Origin: Adenanthera pavonina
Taxonomy: Eukaryota > Streptophyta > Magnoliopsida > Fabales > Fabaceae
Direction: 5' to 3'
DNA length: 64,000 bases
Assembly (NCBI GenBank): GCA_026686845.1
Contig: JAIVEN010000003.1
Location: 1,428,501-1,492,500, forward strand
Within the stretch, counting starts at the first letter, position 1, and the number at the start of each line of letters is the position of its first letter. Positions 35,789 through 48,125 of the stretch are shown piece after piece. The translations under genes and the position numbers were made by a program. The notes below the pieces were generated by a model. That model worked only from the letters and a program-made list of their open reading frames with translations, did not search any database and had not been told where the DNA came from.

Positions 35789-36594
35789 AGGAAAAAATGA
35801 CAGTTATGGACTCAAACTTTAAATTAATGTCACTTAAAGACTTAAAAACTTTTGAAATGATAGAAAAGGAACATTGTCATTAATTGAACAAATTTTAATT
35901 ATTAAATTACTTAAATACCCTTCCTAGAATGATAGTGTTAAATAGTTAAAAAAAAGTGTTAAAACTTGGGCGCAAGAATATCAAATTCCTAAAGTTAAGT
36001 GTCAAATAACATGAGTTAACGGTTGAAATTGGTGAGTAGTGAAATTTTATTTTTTGATGTAAAATGGGCAAAAATTAATATCAAATAGTTGATGAAAAGT
36101 ATCCAAAACTACGAGTAATGTCTAATTTTAGTGAGCATAAACTATTCAATGTAAAATAATAAGAGAGTAATGACAAATCTTAAAATATAAGTATCAAATC
36201 ATTAAAGACAAGTGTTAAATATTTGACATTTAACACTCCAAACTTCTAAAATTAAAAGTTAAATTTATAGTTTTTGACACTTTTCATTAATCATTTGACA
36301 TTCTTGTCTCAAGATTTGACACTAATCTTTTCTTATTTTACACAGAGAAATAAAATTTCACTCATCAATTACAACTATTAATTCATATTATTTGACACTT
36401 GACTTCACCTCATGCACATAGATTTTGATATTCTTTTTCAGTCATTTGACATTGCAATTCCAAAGAAGATATTTAGGTAATTTAATAATCAAAATTTTGT
36501 TCAATTTAGTATCATAGTCCTTTTCTATGGTTTCATAAATTTTTGGCTTTTAAGTGGCATTAATTCAAAATTTTGATTTAAGAGGCATTTTCCC
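35789..36594. mobile_element. Foldback DNA element with about 350-bp arms
   Basis: The right half is the reverse complement of the left half: arms about 35789-36150 and 36240-36594 share blocks such as TTAATGYCACTTAAA, GATTATTAAATTAC, AAGTGTCAAATAA and GAGTAGTGAAATTTTAT-like stretches in mirrored order. Ends read AGGAAAA / TTTTCCC. Flanking 8-mers AATAAATT and AATAAACT match at 7 of 8. No ORF. MULE- or hAT-derived foldback is possible; the family is not assigned. Confidence 0.75.
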
Positions 36595-36599
36595 AATAA

Positions 36600-38720
36600 A
36601 CTGATAATGCTTCTTATTAGTAGGGTTGGCTTGATTGTACTAGGAAGGTTTACTAAAATAATATACCATTTAAAAAAGATCATATTTAGAGAATTATTAT
36701 TATTTGGATTTTGACTTTACAATAGTTGAATATAGATTAGTTAATAATACCAAATCCTATTTAATTGTCCAAACAAAAAATAAAAGTCCAACTATTTCCA
36801 GTCACTTCCATGGTACAAGTCTGGTTTAATGGCATAAAGGTCTTGTTTAATGTTGGTTTCCAAAACTAATAGTCATTTAATTAAATAACAGTAAAATTGA
36901 TGTGAGCTTGCAAAAATGCCATCTGATTCCACGTCAGGTGAAAATATTTCATCTATGGCAATCCATTAGTCAATGATACCAAATAGTTAAAAAGAAAATT
37001 AAAAAAGAAAAGTCTAACTATTCCCGGTCACTTGCATGATAGTTAACCCTATCTTTAGAGTTTTTTTCTAGATGCATAGGAATAAAGTGAAATTGTTAAA
37101 GAGAATAGACTATTATTTGAATGAATTTTTTATAAGGGAATGAAATGGTAAGAGATAGTCTCTCAAGCCCTTCTTAATCATCCAAAACCTAATTTTTATT
37201 ATCCCCCAAATTGGGAGATGATGGATGAAATGACATAGGGTTTATATTATATTGACAAAATTACCTCAAATCTTATTAAAACACATATATATCTAATAAT
37301 ATTTATTATTAATTTCTTTCTTATCACTCTCATTCTTTTCACTATAAAGAGTTATCTCTTGTTCTCTCATCTACATCAAGCTATCATCCTAATGTCTTTA
37401 TAATCTGAGGATTTTTAATTTTTTTCTATTAGGGACTTTGAATTTAAAAACGGTGAATAATTTTTCCCTAACAAATTGTAATTGTAATCTTATATATTTA
37501 TAAAGAATAACAAACAAAAAAATTACATTGTACAAAGACTACTTGGGAAAATATATTTAAAGTTTATTAAAAAATATTTTGTACTTTTTAATTTGAAGTA
37601 ATTTCATATTTTTTATTTAAATTAAATTATAAGGATAATATGGGAAAAAATGTTATAAAACCATTCTGTTTCATTAATTTTATAATAACTCTCAAATAAT
37701 GATTAAATAAAACCGTTCATTTCCATGTTAAAACTTTCAAACAAGGGAACATTATATTCCATTTCATTCCATTCCACTTTATTCCATTAAAGATTATTCC
37801 ATTCCATATCATATTAAACTCCTAAACATACCCTAAGTCTCTTGTTTAACCACATCAAGGTTTTGTTTAAAGTTGGTTTCCAAAACTAATGGTCATTTAA
37901 TTAAATAATAATGAAATGAAATAATCTCATCAGATTCCACATCAAGTGAAATTACTCCATCTATGGCAGATGGTTCAATTCAAATGGTTCATGTGTTACT
38001 AACGCTTTATATTAGTAGGGTTGGCTTGATTTGGATGAGGAAGGTTTATTAAAATAATATACCATTTAAAATTTTACTGCTTTTCCTAAATGAGGTGGAT
38101 GATTCAAAGTTTGAATAGAAAAAACTATGTTGAGAGTTATTTCCATTTAAATTCAATAATATTTAACTATGAATTAATTGTGATTACCAAATATAAAGTA
38201 GCAATAAAATTTTTTTATCATTTCCAATCACTTTCATGGTGTTAAGGGTGTGTTTGGATTAGATTATGTATAAGTGATTATAATGATAAGTGATTATTTA
38301 TAAGTGATTATGTCAAAAGTGATTTGTGTTTAGATATTTTTACCTTATAAGTGATTTTGAGAAAAAAAATGTGTTTAGATATTGGGGTTTAAGTGATTAT
38401 TGGGTGTATAATGAGAAAGAAAAATCAAATAAGTGATTATCATAAACTGAAAAAATCAACTTCTAAACACCTATTTGAGGCATAAATACTTATTGAAATG
38501 TAGTTTTTGTTTGACAACTCCATGATTACTTATAGATCCCCATAAGTGATTATGGTGACAATACATACAGCTATAAGTCCTGTTTAATGAAGTGAATGTC
38601 TTGTTTATTTCATGTTGGTTTCCGAAACCATCAGTCATTTAATTAAATAATAATAATAAAATTGATGTGGGCTTGCGATAATGCCATCAGATTCCACGTC
38701 AAGTCAGGATGCTATCAGAA
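36600..38720. repeat. Three diverged copies of an intergenic segment
   Basis: A block containing TTGGTTTCCAAAACTAATAG, GTCATTTAATTAAATAA and GATTCCACGTCAAGTGA occurs at about 36790-36965, 37850-37975 and 38580-38715. A companion block with TAGTAGGGTTGGCTTGATT and AATATACCATTTAAAA occurs at about 36615 and 38010. All copies have the same orientation. No coding potential; meaning unknown. Confidence 0.6.
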
Positions 38721-39754
38721 TTTTGCGTTAAGGTTCGTTTCGTATGAGCAGTTGAGCACAGGGGTGATGGAATCCTTTGTCAATGCACAAAAAATTCAAG
38801 TTATGTAATATTTATTATATTTTTATAATAATTAATTAATTACAATTTTTATTATTAATTCTTATTTATGGACATAAATGGCATTTTATATACAAAAATT
38901 GCTTTTTCCTTTTTATTTATTTTTCCATTTTATTAATTCTGCATAACAAATGAACCTTCTCTCCAGTTCTAACTTAATAATTTGAATATCATTTAAGGAA
39001 TTGCTTGATATATTTTTTCAAAAAATAACTTTCCGAGAATTACATATTTCTCGAAAAGTTATTTTCCCAAGAAATTCAGTCTAATTTGCTTGTAATTTGC
39101 AGAGCAGTTTAGATAATTGTGTTTCTTTAGCTTTGAATAGAGTTTCACAATTAGAGAACGTGAGGTTAACTTTTATTTTGAAGTTTGAAATTTTCAATCA
39201 TCCAACAGTTTTAATTGTGACATTTCTTTTATATATTATGTCTAGTATTATGTTAAATAATTTGAATTTTATTTTCTTATATTGTTTAGGTGATAATAAA
39301 AAGATATCTTAATTTTATTTCAATATTTCATTTCATAATTTTTTAGTAATTAGAGTACCTTTTTAAGTTGCAGAGCAGTTTTAGAAATCACGTTTCTTCA
39401 ACTTCAAATAGACTTGAGTTTAATATCCATTTTAATTAAAAAAAGACTTGAGTTTAATGTCCATTTTTAATTACAAAAAAGACTTGAGTTTAACTGTCAA
39501 AGGATTTAAGTTTCGCTTTGATTTTGAAGTCAAATTTTAGAAACGAATTTCTACTGTCATTTTAATTAAATCTAACAAAACCCAAAGTACTCAAGAACAA
39601 TAACCCAAGTATGAGCCCACAAGAACGGCCTCCATAAGCCCAAAACCATGACTCCTAACAACTGCCTCCAAAATACAAACATTTATAATAATATCAAATA
39701 AAATATTTATCCAGAAATTAGATCAATAACCAGACTTCCATGAGCCCAAAACCA
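38721..39754. other. AT-rich spacer
   Basis: No gene seen. Short near-repeats (GACTTGAGTTTAA... at about 39403-39490; CCATAAGCCCAAAACCATGA at about 39632 and 39746) are present. Confidence 0.4.
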
Positions 39755-41390
39755 TGAAACTGAAAGGGAAGGATGTTGTTTTGTGTTTTACTGCAAGTTT
39801 CTCTTCCTCTCACAGTTTCTAAAGCAAAACAGATTTTCATTTGAACTTTCTTCAGCTACTTGGGGATTTATACATCTCTAAATTGTTTACTAATGAGTTT
39901 ATATTTAACATCTCACAAATTTAAGTCCTTCTTTTGCTCGGCCACAATTCATCAGGTATAGTCCCAGATAATTTGTTATGGGACAGATCATATACTCCAA
40001 GGTGTTGAACAAAGCTCAAATCAGGGATGGCAAGTCGTCTAAAATATGAAGATCGTTTTGCAGGGATAGACCCAGACAGATTATTATGGGACAGAACCAG
40101 ACACTGTAATTGGCTCAGTTCCACCAGTTCATCAGGGATTGATCCATTCAGTTGATTATTTCCAAGGTCCAAAGTTGTCAGTGAAGTGCAATCTCCCAGC
40201 TCAGATGGAACATTCCCTTCAAGAAGATTTCCATTCAAATTAAGAACAGATAGGACCGTGAGACTTCCAATTTCCTTAGGTATCGTACCCGTCGTCAGTT
40301 GATTGTTATTAAGAACCAGCCTCTCTAGAAGAACTGCATTTCCAATCTCCGCAGAAAGAGAGCCTTCTCTAAGAGTTGATGAATTCCACAGACTTGAAGG
40401 TATGCTTCCACTAAAATTATTTGAGTCAAGGTCAAGCACCATCAAAGGAAGCTCTGAAAGGTACCGGGGTATAGAACCAGTGATCTGATTTTTCATCAAT
40501 ACTAACTGGATAAGGTTCTTACACCTAACAAATGCCTCGTCAATTGTACCCGAAAGGAAGTTATCATTAAAATCAATCTCCAAAAGTGAAGCAGCATTAC
40601 ATAGCTCCTCAGGTATGGGACCTGTCAGCAAGTTACTCCTCAAACTGAGGTGCTCCAATGAAGAGCAATTCCCAAGCTCACCAGGAATGATACCAGAAAA
40701 TCGATTCTGTGAAAGCAACAGAGTATTAATTTCATTCCACTTTCCAAGCCAAGCCGGCAAAGATCCATGAAACTGATTCCTTTCAGCTATAAATGACACA
40801 ATGGCAAGCTCGGAAAGCTCCTCTGGCAATGACCCAGAAAGCGAGTTGAAAGAAAGCATCACAGAACTCAAGTTCCTACAACTTCCAAGCTCGGAAGGTA
40901 TAGACCCAGTGAGCTGAGCAAGAGAAAGGTCGAGTACTTTCAAATTCTGCAGCTTCCCAATAAACTTTGGTATCGAACACTTCAAGGGGTTGTAAGAAAG
41001 GTCAAGGTTGGACAATGACTTCAGTTTCGACATTTCTTCAGGCAGTGGACCTTCTATAGAACTAGAAGGCGCATAAAGCACTTGAAGCCGTGAGAGCTCG
41101 CCAACCTCAGGAGGCAACCTACCCGTAAACTTATTATCGGCATTGTAAAGGGCAGTGATGTTCTTCAAGTGACCGATTTCCGGTGGTGGAGAACCAGAAA
41201 ACGAGTTGTTCGAAACGTCAAGGGAAATCAAAGACAGAGTTCCAGTCAAAAGAGCCAAGGGTAGAGAACCTGAGAGAAGATTATTGCTGAGGTCGAGGAA
41301 GCATGAATCTAGAAAATGACATGATTTGAGGTATTCCTTGATCTTTAATGCAAGTATTAAGAATTAACTTGGTTCCTATACGTACCTCAT
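39755..41390 (-). pseudogene. P450 intron-2 ghost hosting an EMS1-like insert
   Basis: 39755-39943 aligns with the middle of P450-3 intron 2 (about 17705-17940; shared TTTCTAAAGC, CATTTGAACTTTCT and a tail of CTTTTGCTC type). 41344-41390 aligns with 18048-18095 (TTTAATGCAA, GGTTCCTATACGTACCT). Between them, about 92 bp of intron is replaced by about 1.4 kb of LRR coding sequence. The P450 exons that should flank this intron are gone. It therefore marks a lost member of the array. Confidence 0.65.
39921..41330 (-). pseudogene. EMS1-like: Truncated EMS1-like LRR receptor ectodomain fragment
   Basis: 445 open codons plus a short upstream extension (FLDLSNNLLSGSL) encode about 18 plant-type leucine-rich repeats (LxxLxxLxLxxNxLxGxIP). 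The order of features, including LDLSYNPLKCSIPK, ERNQFHGSLPAWLGKW, LDLDSNNFSGSIPSSLW and the closing LSFVQHLGVYDLSHNKLSG, matches the EMS1/EXS receptor kinase that controls anther cell fate. There is no signal peptide, transmembrane helix or kinase; the frame ends in WPSKRRT encoded by P450-intron sequence. About half a repeat is missing near residue 300 (between NSSTL and REGSL). No stop has accumulated in the insert, so capture is recent or the frame is under constraint. Probably a dead fragment; a decoy LRR protein is a remote alternative. Confidence 0.85.
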
Positions 41391-41724
41391 TTCTCAATCT
41401 CAGAGACAACGTTAGTCAATCAATCTCAGGGCAACTAATTAGGTGCCACTAAAGGTTTTTTTTTGGTAGTGAGTAGTTTTGAGAAAAATTAAAATATAAA
41501 TAAGATACAACTTATATATATATATATGTATGTATTTTTTTTTCTTAATATTTACTACTATCAATTGTACTTAAACATTTCAGAAATAATTTTTTAAATA
41601 TTTATACTAAAATTTTCCATCCAACCACACAAATAGAAAGAAAATGTGAGAAGAGAAATAAAGATAAAAATGACATCCGGATTGACAAGTAAGTGTTACC
41701 CATCGAAATTTAAAGATCTGAGTC
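41391..41724. other. Short spacer left of P450-4
   Basis: Contains a (TA)n run at 41513-41528. No gene seen. Confidence 0.4.
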
Positions 41725-42918
41725 CTAATATGACAGAGGCAAAGGACGAGAAACATAGGGAGTCAGGAAGAGATCATGTTTTCTTCTCACAGTTAAACCA
41801 AAATGCTCAGTCATATCAACCTCACCATTCTCTACTTCCTCGGAAAGTTTCCAATCAAAGTGATAAAGCATCATTGCCTATCAAACCATAGCTCATTCCT
41901 GGGCACATTCTTCTTCCACCACCAAATGGGATGAACTCAAAGTTATGCTCTTTATAATCAATAGACACCTCGAGGAACCTCTCTGGCTTAAACCTCTCTG
42001 GTTCGTCCCAGTACTCAGGATCTCTCCCAATAGCCCAAGCATTCACAGTGACCCCCGATTTTGCAGGAATTTGGAAACAATCGATCTCACAAGCTTGTGC
42101 GCATTCCCTTGGAAGTAAAAGCGGAGCAGCTGGGTGTAATCTCAGTGTCTCTTTCTCTACTGATCTCATATAGGGAAGTTGTTCAAGCCCAGTTTCATCA
42201 GCCTTCCCTCTCTTATCAAATGCTTCTCTCACTTCAGATTCTGCTTTTTTCAATACTCTTGGATGATTTATCATCTCTGCCATTGCCCAATCTAAGGTTG
42301 TTGCTGAAGTGTCGCTTCCAGCACTGATCACATCCTACCAATTAATTGTCACAACTTATATAGAAATCAAATACAATATGAACTTAACTCTCCCAGAGTT
42401 AACTCAGTTGATACAGGTAGGTGAGACGTTGGTAATGAACATGGTTCAAGCTGTTATGAAATTAAAAAATACATTAACTCACAATACCAAATAGAAACAT
42501 AGATATTATAAAAAAACTTATTACATTTAAGAATCTTAAATTAAAAATTTTCAATATAAGTATATTTGATATAAGAAGTTTTTAAATGCTGCCCTTCCAC
42601 TTCCTCATCACTTCTCATTCGGATCATTAAGGATAAAATCTGAATGCTTCATATTTAATATTTTATAAAGTGAATATTTTTGCGTTCCTTTAACTGTGGT
42701 TCTGAATTATTCAAATAAAGCTTTAATAGTTTTTATTTAATTTTTTATAATTTAATATTTTGATAGTAATTTTATAAAATATTAAATGTAAACCATTCAA
42801 ATTTAATTCAAATGAACTAATATAAAAAGTGAAAATGAAATGTATGAGAAAATCCCATAGAAGACTTTGGCATGCCATCGTTTGGAGCAGGGCCTATCCA
42901 CAATCCTCACATATTTCT

Positions 42919-43300
42919 GGACAGGGGTCTCTCCTCTGAGGCCCCTCCAGCCACGGCTGGTTTAGTTATTTTTTTAATTTGTTTTAAAATTAAAATTTAT
43001 AGATAAAAATAAAGTTTTTAATTATATAAATATATTTTTTATATAGTTTTAAATTTATTTGATAATTCTTTAATTACTAAAAAATACTGTAAACTGCAGA
43101 GATCCATTTTAATTCAATTTTTTTTGTATAGTATTTTTTTTATAAATAAAAAAATTAAAATTACACAAAAAATATATCTATATTATCCCTAAAAAATCAA
43201 CTTTTTAACTAAAATTTTTAATTTTAAAAAAATTAAAATAAAAAACAAACAAACAAACTAGCCACGGCTGAACCGTGGCTGGAGGGGGTCTCCCCTGTCC
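42919..43300. mobile_element. Mutator-type MITE in the P450-4 intron
   Basis: Ends are inverted copies: GGACAGGGG at the left and CCCCTGTCC at the right, with CTCCAGCCACGG in both arms and AT-rich sequence between. Flanking 9-mers CATATTTCT and CACATTTCT match at 8 of 9, as expected for Mutator-like transposition. The palindrome CCAGCCACGGCTGG lies in the left arm. Confidence 0.75.
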
Positions 43301-43650
43301 CACATTTCTCCATTTGTTGTTATATGCCCTCACATCAAATCATATTCGATGCTCCATCCCCACTTGTCTTCTATTCTTCCTTTGGTAATATTTTAAACCA
43401 TTCTTCTTTATTATTGCTTAACATGAGCGGGAATCCTTTACAATAAATAAATTCTTTATAAAATTATAAATAAAAACATTAAAATGAATTTAAATAAATA
43501 AAATAATCTTATACACTCCAATCTTATTTTTTCAAGTCATTCTGATTTTTAACTGTACAGCAATATTATTGCAGAAGATTCAATTTCGAATATATTATAC
43601 TCAAAGAGCTAAATTTTAGAGTATTTACTTAATTGACTTAAAAAAATATA

Positions 43651-43919
43651 CTCCATCTGGTCTATATTATAAGACATTTTATATCATGAGTTTTTAGTCC
43701 AAAATATAGGGTATTGGATATTTTTCTTTTCATTTTACCTTTATCTTTAATGATTCCTCTCTCCTAATTTATAGCCCTACAATGATAATAGAATGAGATA
43801 TTTAATAAGGGTAAAATAAGAAATATGAATATTTTTTGCATTGATTTCAGTTGAAAAAATAATTTTTTTAATATGCATGTAATTGATACAAAATAACTTA
43901 TAATGTGGACCAGAGGGAG
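43651..43919. mobile_element. Stowaway-type MITE
   Basis: Terminal inverted repeats CTCCATCTGGTC...ATTATAAG and CTTATAAT...GACCAGAGGGAG, flanked by TA on both sides (43649-43650, 43920-43921). This is the classic Tc1/mariner Stowaway layout; 269 bp, no ORF. Confidence 0.85.
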
Positions 43920-45664
43920 TAATTATAATTGCTTTGAAAGCTAATTATCAAATTCTATACTAAATAAAAAACAACCACCAAATTATAAAAAGTTATTATC
44001 AATTTTTAAGAATGCCCATAAAGATTTCTAATAACTTCATTAATCTGTCAAAATAATTACAATTACAAAAATGTTTCAATATTTTTTTCAGAAAATTGGA
44101 TACTTGAATATAATTTTTCCTTATTTATGAATAATGTGCTACTGATAATTTGTATTGTAAATAATTTAGTATGATGGGTATAAGCATGTGTATGTGTAAC
44201 AAATATATGCCTAAGCATTTAAAAGTCAACAGCCTTAAATATGGAACTACTCGAACCACTTCTATATTTCTTTTCCCTTCTACACTTCTACTGACTGATG
44301 CGTGCCTGTATTGTCTGAAATCTTATAAAAGTTTTAATTTTTTCCCATTAAAGTTAACAAAATAAAATTAAAAAAAAAAGAGCTCCCTCATTATAAACAA
44401 TTAAACTATTCTTTTAAACAAGTTTTCATACTATTATATATTATCATCAAAATTATTCTTTTTTACCCACATCAAAATTATTGTTAGTAATATTCTACTA
44501 AATTGTTTAGTGCATGCAAGAAATCATTTATCATATTTTCATTGAATATGTATAATTCAAATTAATTTATTCATATCACTTAATAATCAATATTTATATA
44601 CCAATTGCAGTAAAAATAAAAGAAAATGAAGAGCTAGAAGAATTAAGTCCATCGTTTTTTTGGAATATAAGGAGTCACTATTGCTTATGGACATTGCATT
44701 GAAAAAATAAAAATCAAATGTGGTTGGATTGGGTGATAAATAATTTTTGAACATTAAAATTCATGTCAAAGAGCATTCTCATTTTGAACGACGAACTCTA
44801 ACCCAAATAAACTACTAGTTAATTACTAGTAGTAAGTGATCCCACAAAAATCTAAAATAACTATCATTTCTTTTTTTCTTATAAAAATTGGATCCTTAAA
44901 TATAATTTTCCCTTAATTAAGTATGAGTATGCAGGTTATATCTTTAATTAAAGTCATAATCATTAAATGTGCAACTACTCAAAGTCTCAAACCACTTATG
45001 TCATCAGCTAACACATACTACCTTCTGTCATTTTTATTAGTCGTATTTTAAAAAATTTTTATGGTCCTAAATATATGGTATTTTTCATAAGTTTTTAGAG
45101 TATTAATTACTTTATTTCTAAAATATCCCTATTTATAAGTAAGAGAGAAAGTAAATTATTTGAATTTGTAATATATTTATTAGAGATAAGAATAGAAATT
45201 ATGTCAATTTTAAGACAATTTTAATATTTTAACAAACTTTTCTTGACTCTAATAAGTTAGTTAAATGTGACTTACATTAAAGTCATGATTACGTACCTAG
45301 TTATTGAGTGACAATAATAAAATTTCAACAGAAATTCATTCTTCATCGACTTGTTGCATTAAAAAGAAAAAAGAGAGATAAAAACTACTTCTTGATCTGA
45401 TCTTTCATGTAAGACCATTTTGAATCACGCGGATTAAGAATGAGAGTTAAAGTTAATTAATTATCTCAATTTCTTTAAAAATCTTAATATTTTTCTAAAA
45501 CTATCCTTATTTAATGTCTCTCTTTCTATGATATTTTTTAGAAATGTATAATAAATATTATCTCGTAAATGATAAAATATCTTATATTTATATTTAGGAT
45601 TAGACTGAGCAGATGAAATCCAAATGTATGAATTTTTGGGAAGATAAAAAGGCACAATGCTTAC
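43920..45664. other. Remaining AT-rich part of the P450-4 intron
   Basis: No gene seen. A weak Stowaway-like left end near 45020 has no matching right end. Confidence 0.35.
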
Positions 45665-46113
45665 CAAGATTACAGCTTTAATATTATCTTTGGTCAAGCG
45701 AAATCCAAGGTCGTCATTCCTTCCATCCTCAAATTTCAGAAAAACATCAATCAGATCTTCATCTGCTTCAACTTTTGATGAATTTCCAGAATATGCCTTT
45801 GTTCTTCTATGGTCTTCAATGATGTTTTCAAGAAGCCTATCAACCTTCTTATGCAACTTCTCAAGCTTAACCCTCAAACCTAACTGAAGCCATTTAACAG
45901 AAGGAAACAAGTCTCCAACATGAAACCCAGAAGCTAACTCGACACCCTCTGAAATCACTTCAATCAACCCTTCTATTTCTCTTCGCTTCTTCCCAAAAGC
46001 AGCCCTAGAGGTGATCGAGTAGATCAAAGAAACGATAGCTTGGGTGAGATTTATAGCTCGTCCTACTTCAGAAGCAATCCAGTTTAAGAGATTAGAGACC
46101 TCTTCTTTTTGGA

Positions 46114-46412
46114 TGTTAATTATAATTGATATGATTTGTTAATTATAATTGATATGATTTGATTTGATTTGATTGTAATTATTTTAGATTTCCCTTTTCC
46201 CCTGTTCAGTTTCCTTTTCTTTAGGGATTCATATTGATATTCTTTAATTGTAATTATTCTCCCGACCTCTCTTTCCCGTGTATATATTGCTCTTTGTATA
46301 GTGAAGATAATCAAGCAAGTTCTTATTGCTCTCTGTATAGTGAAGATAATCAACCAAGTTCTTACAATTGCTTCTGAGTTTCTCCTTCTTTCTCTTTCTT
46401 CTGAATCTGACA
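46114..46412 (+). repeat. Copia 5' LTR (299 bp)
   Basis: Longer than its partner by 39 bp because a segment around TATAGTGAAGATAATCAA is tandemly doubled. A shorter doubling (TTAATTATAATTGATATG) near the start is shared with the other LTR. Confidence 0.9.
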
Positions 46413-46426
46413 TGGTATCAAAGCTT
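46413..46426 (+). promoter_or_regulatory. Copia primer-binding site
   Basis: TGGTATCAAAGCTT directly follows the LTR and resembles the initiator-tRNA-Met primer site TGGTATCAGAGC with one change. Confidence 0.8.
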
Positions 46427-46823
46427 TCCCTCCAGTTACTCCGGGTCTGATTGTTCATTCTCCGAGGACAATTCAGATCTAACATTTTCCGTCTGTTGCA
46501 CTCCGATTCAGCCACTGTTTATCTCCGTTTCGTGTCTCTACTAAAGTCAAACCACCACACGCGCCTGACCACCTTGTTCATCAATGTCTCACGACGCTGC
46601 TGTCAAATTTTCACAGTGATTGGACTCCCCACGCGTCGCCATGCGCTGCTAGACTGCCACTGCTCGTCAAAACGTTCAGTTTTCTTTGTCTGTCCAAGTC
46701 ACTGCTTTCCAGACCGAGTTCTGAACGAGTTAGACCGGTTCTGAAGGTTTTTGGGTGTGTTCTTTTCATTTCTGGCCTCTGTTTTTGCAAAATCCTTCTC
46801 TTTTTTTGACTTCTACTACTATC

Positions 46824-48125
46824 ATGGATAAAAATGACGTTTCACAGCTGATTTATGTACTTCTTAATGGATTTAAGTATCGTCACTGGTTAGAGAGCAT
46901 GCGAGGGTTTCTCAAAGGTCGCAAATTATGGCGATATGTCACAGGTGACATTCAATATACTGTTCGCTCTGAATCAGAAACGGCCGCTAAATTTGCTTAG
47001 CATTTGGAAGAATGTGACAGTAAGAATCATCAAATTATCACATGATTTCGAAACACTTCCATCACCAGCATCAATCAACAGTTTGGGCGTTATGAGACTG
47101 CCAAAGAGGTATGGGATCATCTTGCCAGTCGTTATACGTCCTCTGATCTCTCTAACCAATTTTAGCTTCAGAAAGATTTGAGTGCTTTGAAACAAGAACC
47201 TGGCCAGCCTGTTTATGAGTTTCTTGCAAAAATGGAGTTTATTTGGGATCAATTGGCATACTCTGAGCCAACATTCAAGTGCGACACTGATACTAATGCC
47301 TTTATCTCTTATCATGATCATCTCAGACTTATTCACTTTCTGATGGCATTGACTGACGACTTTGAGCCTGTACGAGCCTCTTTACTGCATCAGAGCCCAC
47401 TTCCTACTCTTGAGGATGTACTTCCTCGGTTAAAATCTGAAGAAACTACATTGGGACTATTAAGACGTAACACTGACATGGCATTTGCTGTGACTGAGAA
47501 GAATTCCAAAGTTTGTCGTCGTTGTCCTCAATCCACTCATGTATTTTCTGAGTGTCCTCTGATTAAATGTCGTACTTGTAAGAAGAAGGGTCATATTGCT
47601 GCAAACTGCCCCTCTCTCCTATGCCAATACTGTAAGAAGAATGGTCATGTCATTGAGCATTGCCCTACTCGTCCTCCCAGATCTGATCAAAATAGAAATT
47701 TCTCACGATCCAGTCAACCACCCAAGCCTGCTTTTTCTACAGCTACTGCCAACGATGTATCCACTCCACCAATCTCCAGTGATCTTGAGGCTCTTCTCAA
47801 GCAATTACTTGCTGGTACCTCCTCTCCACCTACTGCTTTAGCTACTCCCTCAGGTAACCCCTCTTGGTATTTTGATTCTGCTTGCTATAATCATATGACT
47901 GGTCAGTCATAGATCTTTTCTTCTTGGTCTCCTAGTACCACTACCCCTCCAATCAACACTGTTGATGGTTCATTGATGTCTGTTAGTCATACTGGTTCTG
48001 TTTCTTTGTCAAACCTATCTCTTGATAATCTTTATTATGTTCCTGCTATTTCTTTCAATCTTATATCTGTTGGCTAGTTAGTTGACCTTGGTTATGATGT
48101 CATCTTCTCCTCTAATGGTTGTCGT
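46824..48125 (+). pseudogene. Copia gag and protease region
   Basis: A single frame from MDKNDVSQLIYVLLNGFKYR carries a UBN2-type gag (WLESMRGFLKGRKLW ... SALKQEPGQPVYEFLAKM) and Cys/His knuckles (CRRC, CRTCKKKGHIAANC, CQYCKKNGHVIEHC). The protease part reads WYFDSACYNHMTG, where the usual DSGA catalytic loop is altered to DSAC. In-frame stops occur at about 46998, 47052, 47160, 47910 and 48076. Confidence 0.85.

Noticed and set aside
38250..38600. Possible hAT-like MITE starting GGGTGTGTTTGGAT
   Set aside because: The left end is typical, but no inverted right end was found, so boundaries cannot be supported.
33753..39754. A hidden gene right of the gypsy element
   Set aside because: Short frames only, no splice-linked domains, base composition like the other spacers.
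45015..45250. Second Stowaway-like element
   Set aside because: Only a weak left end (TACTACCTTCTGTC); no inverted partner.
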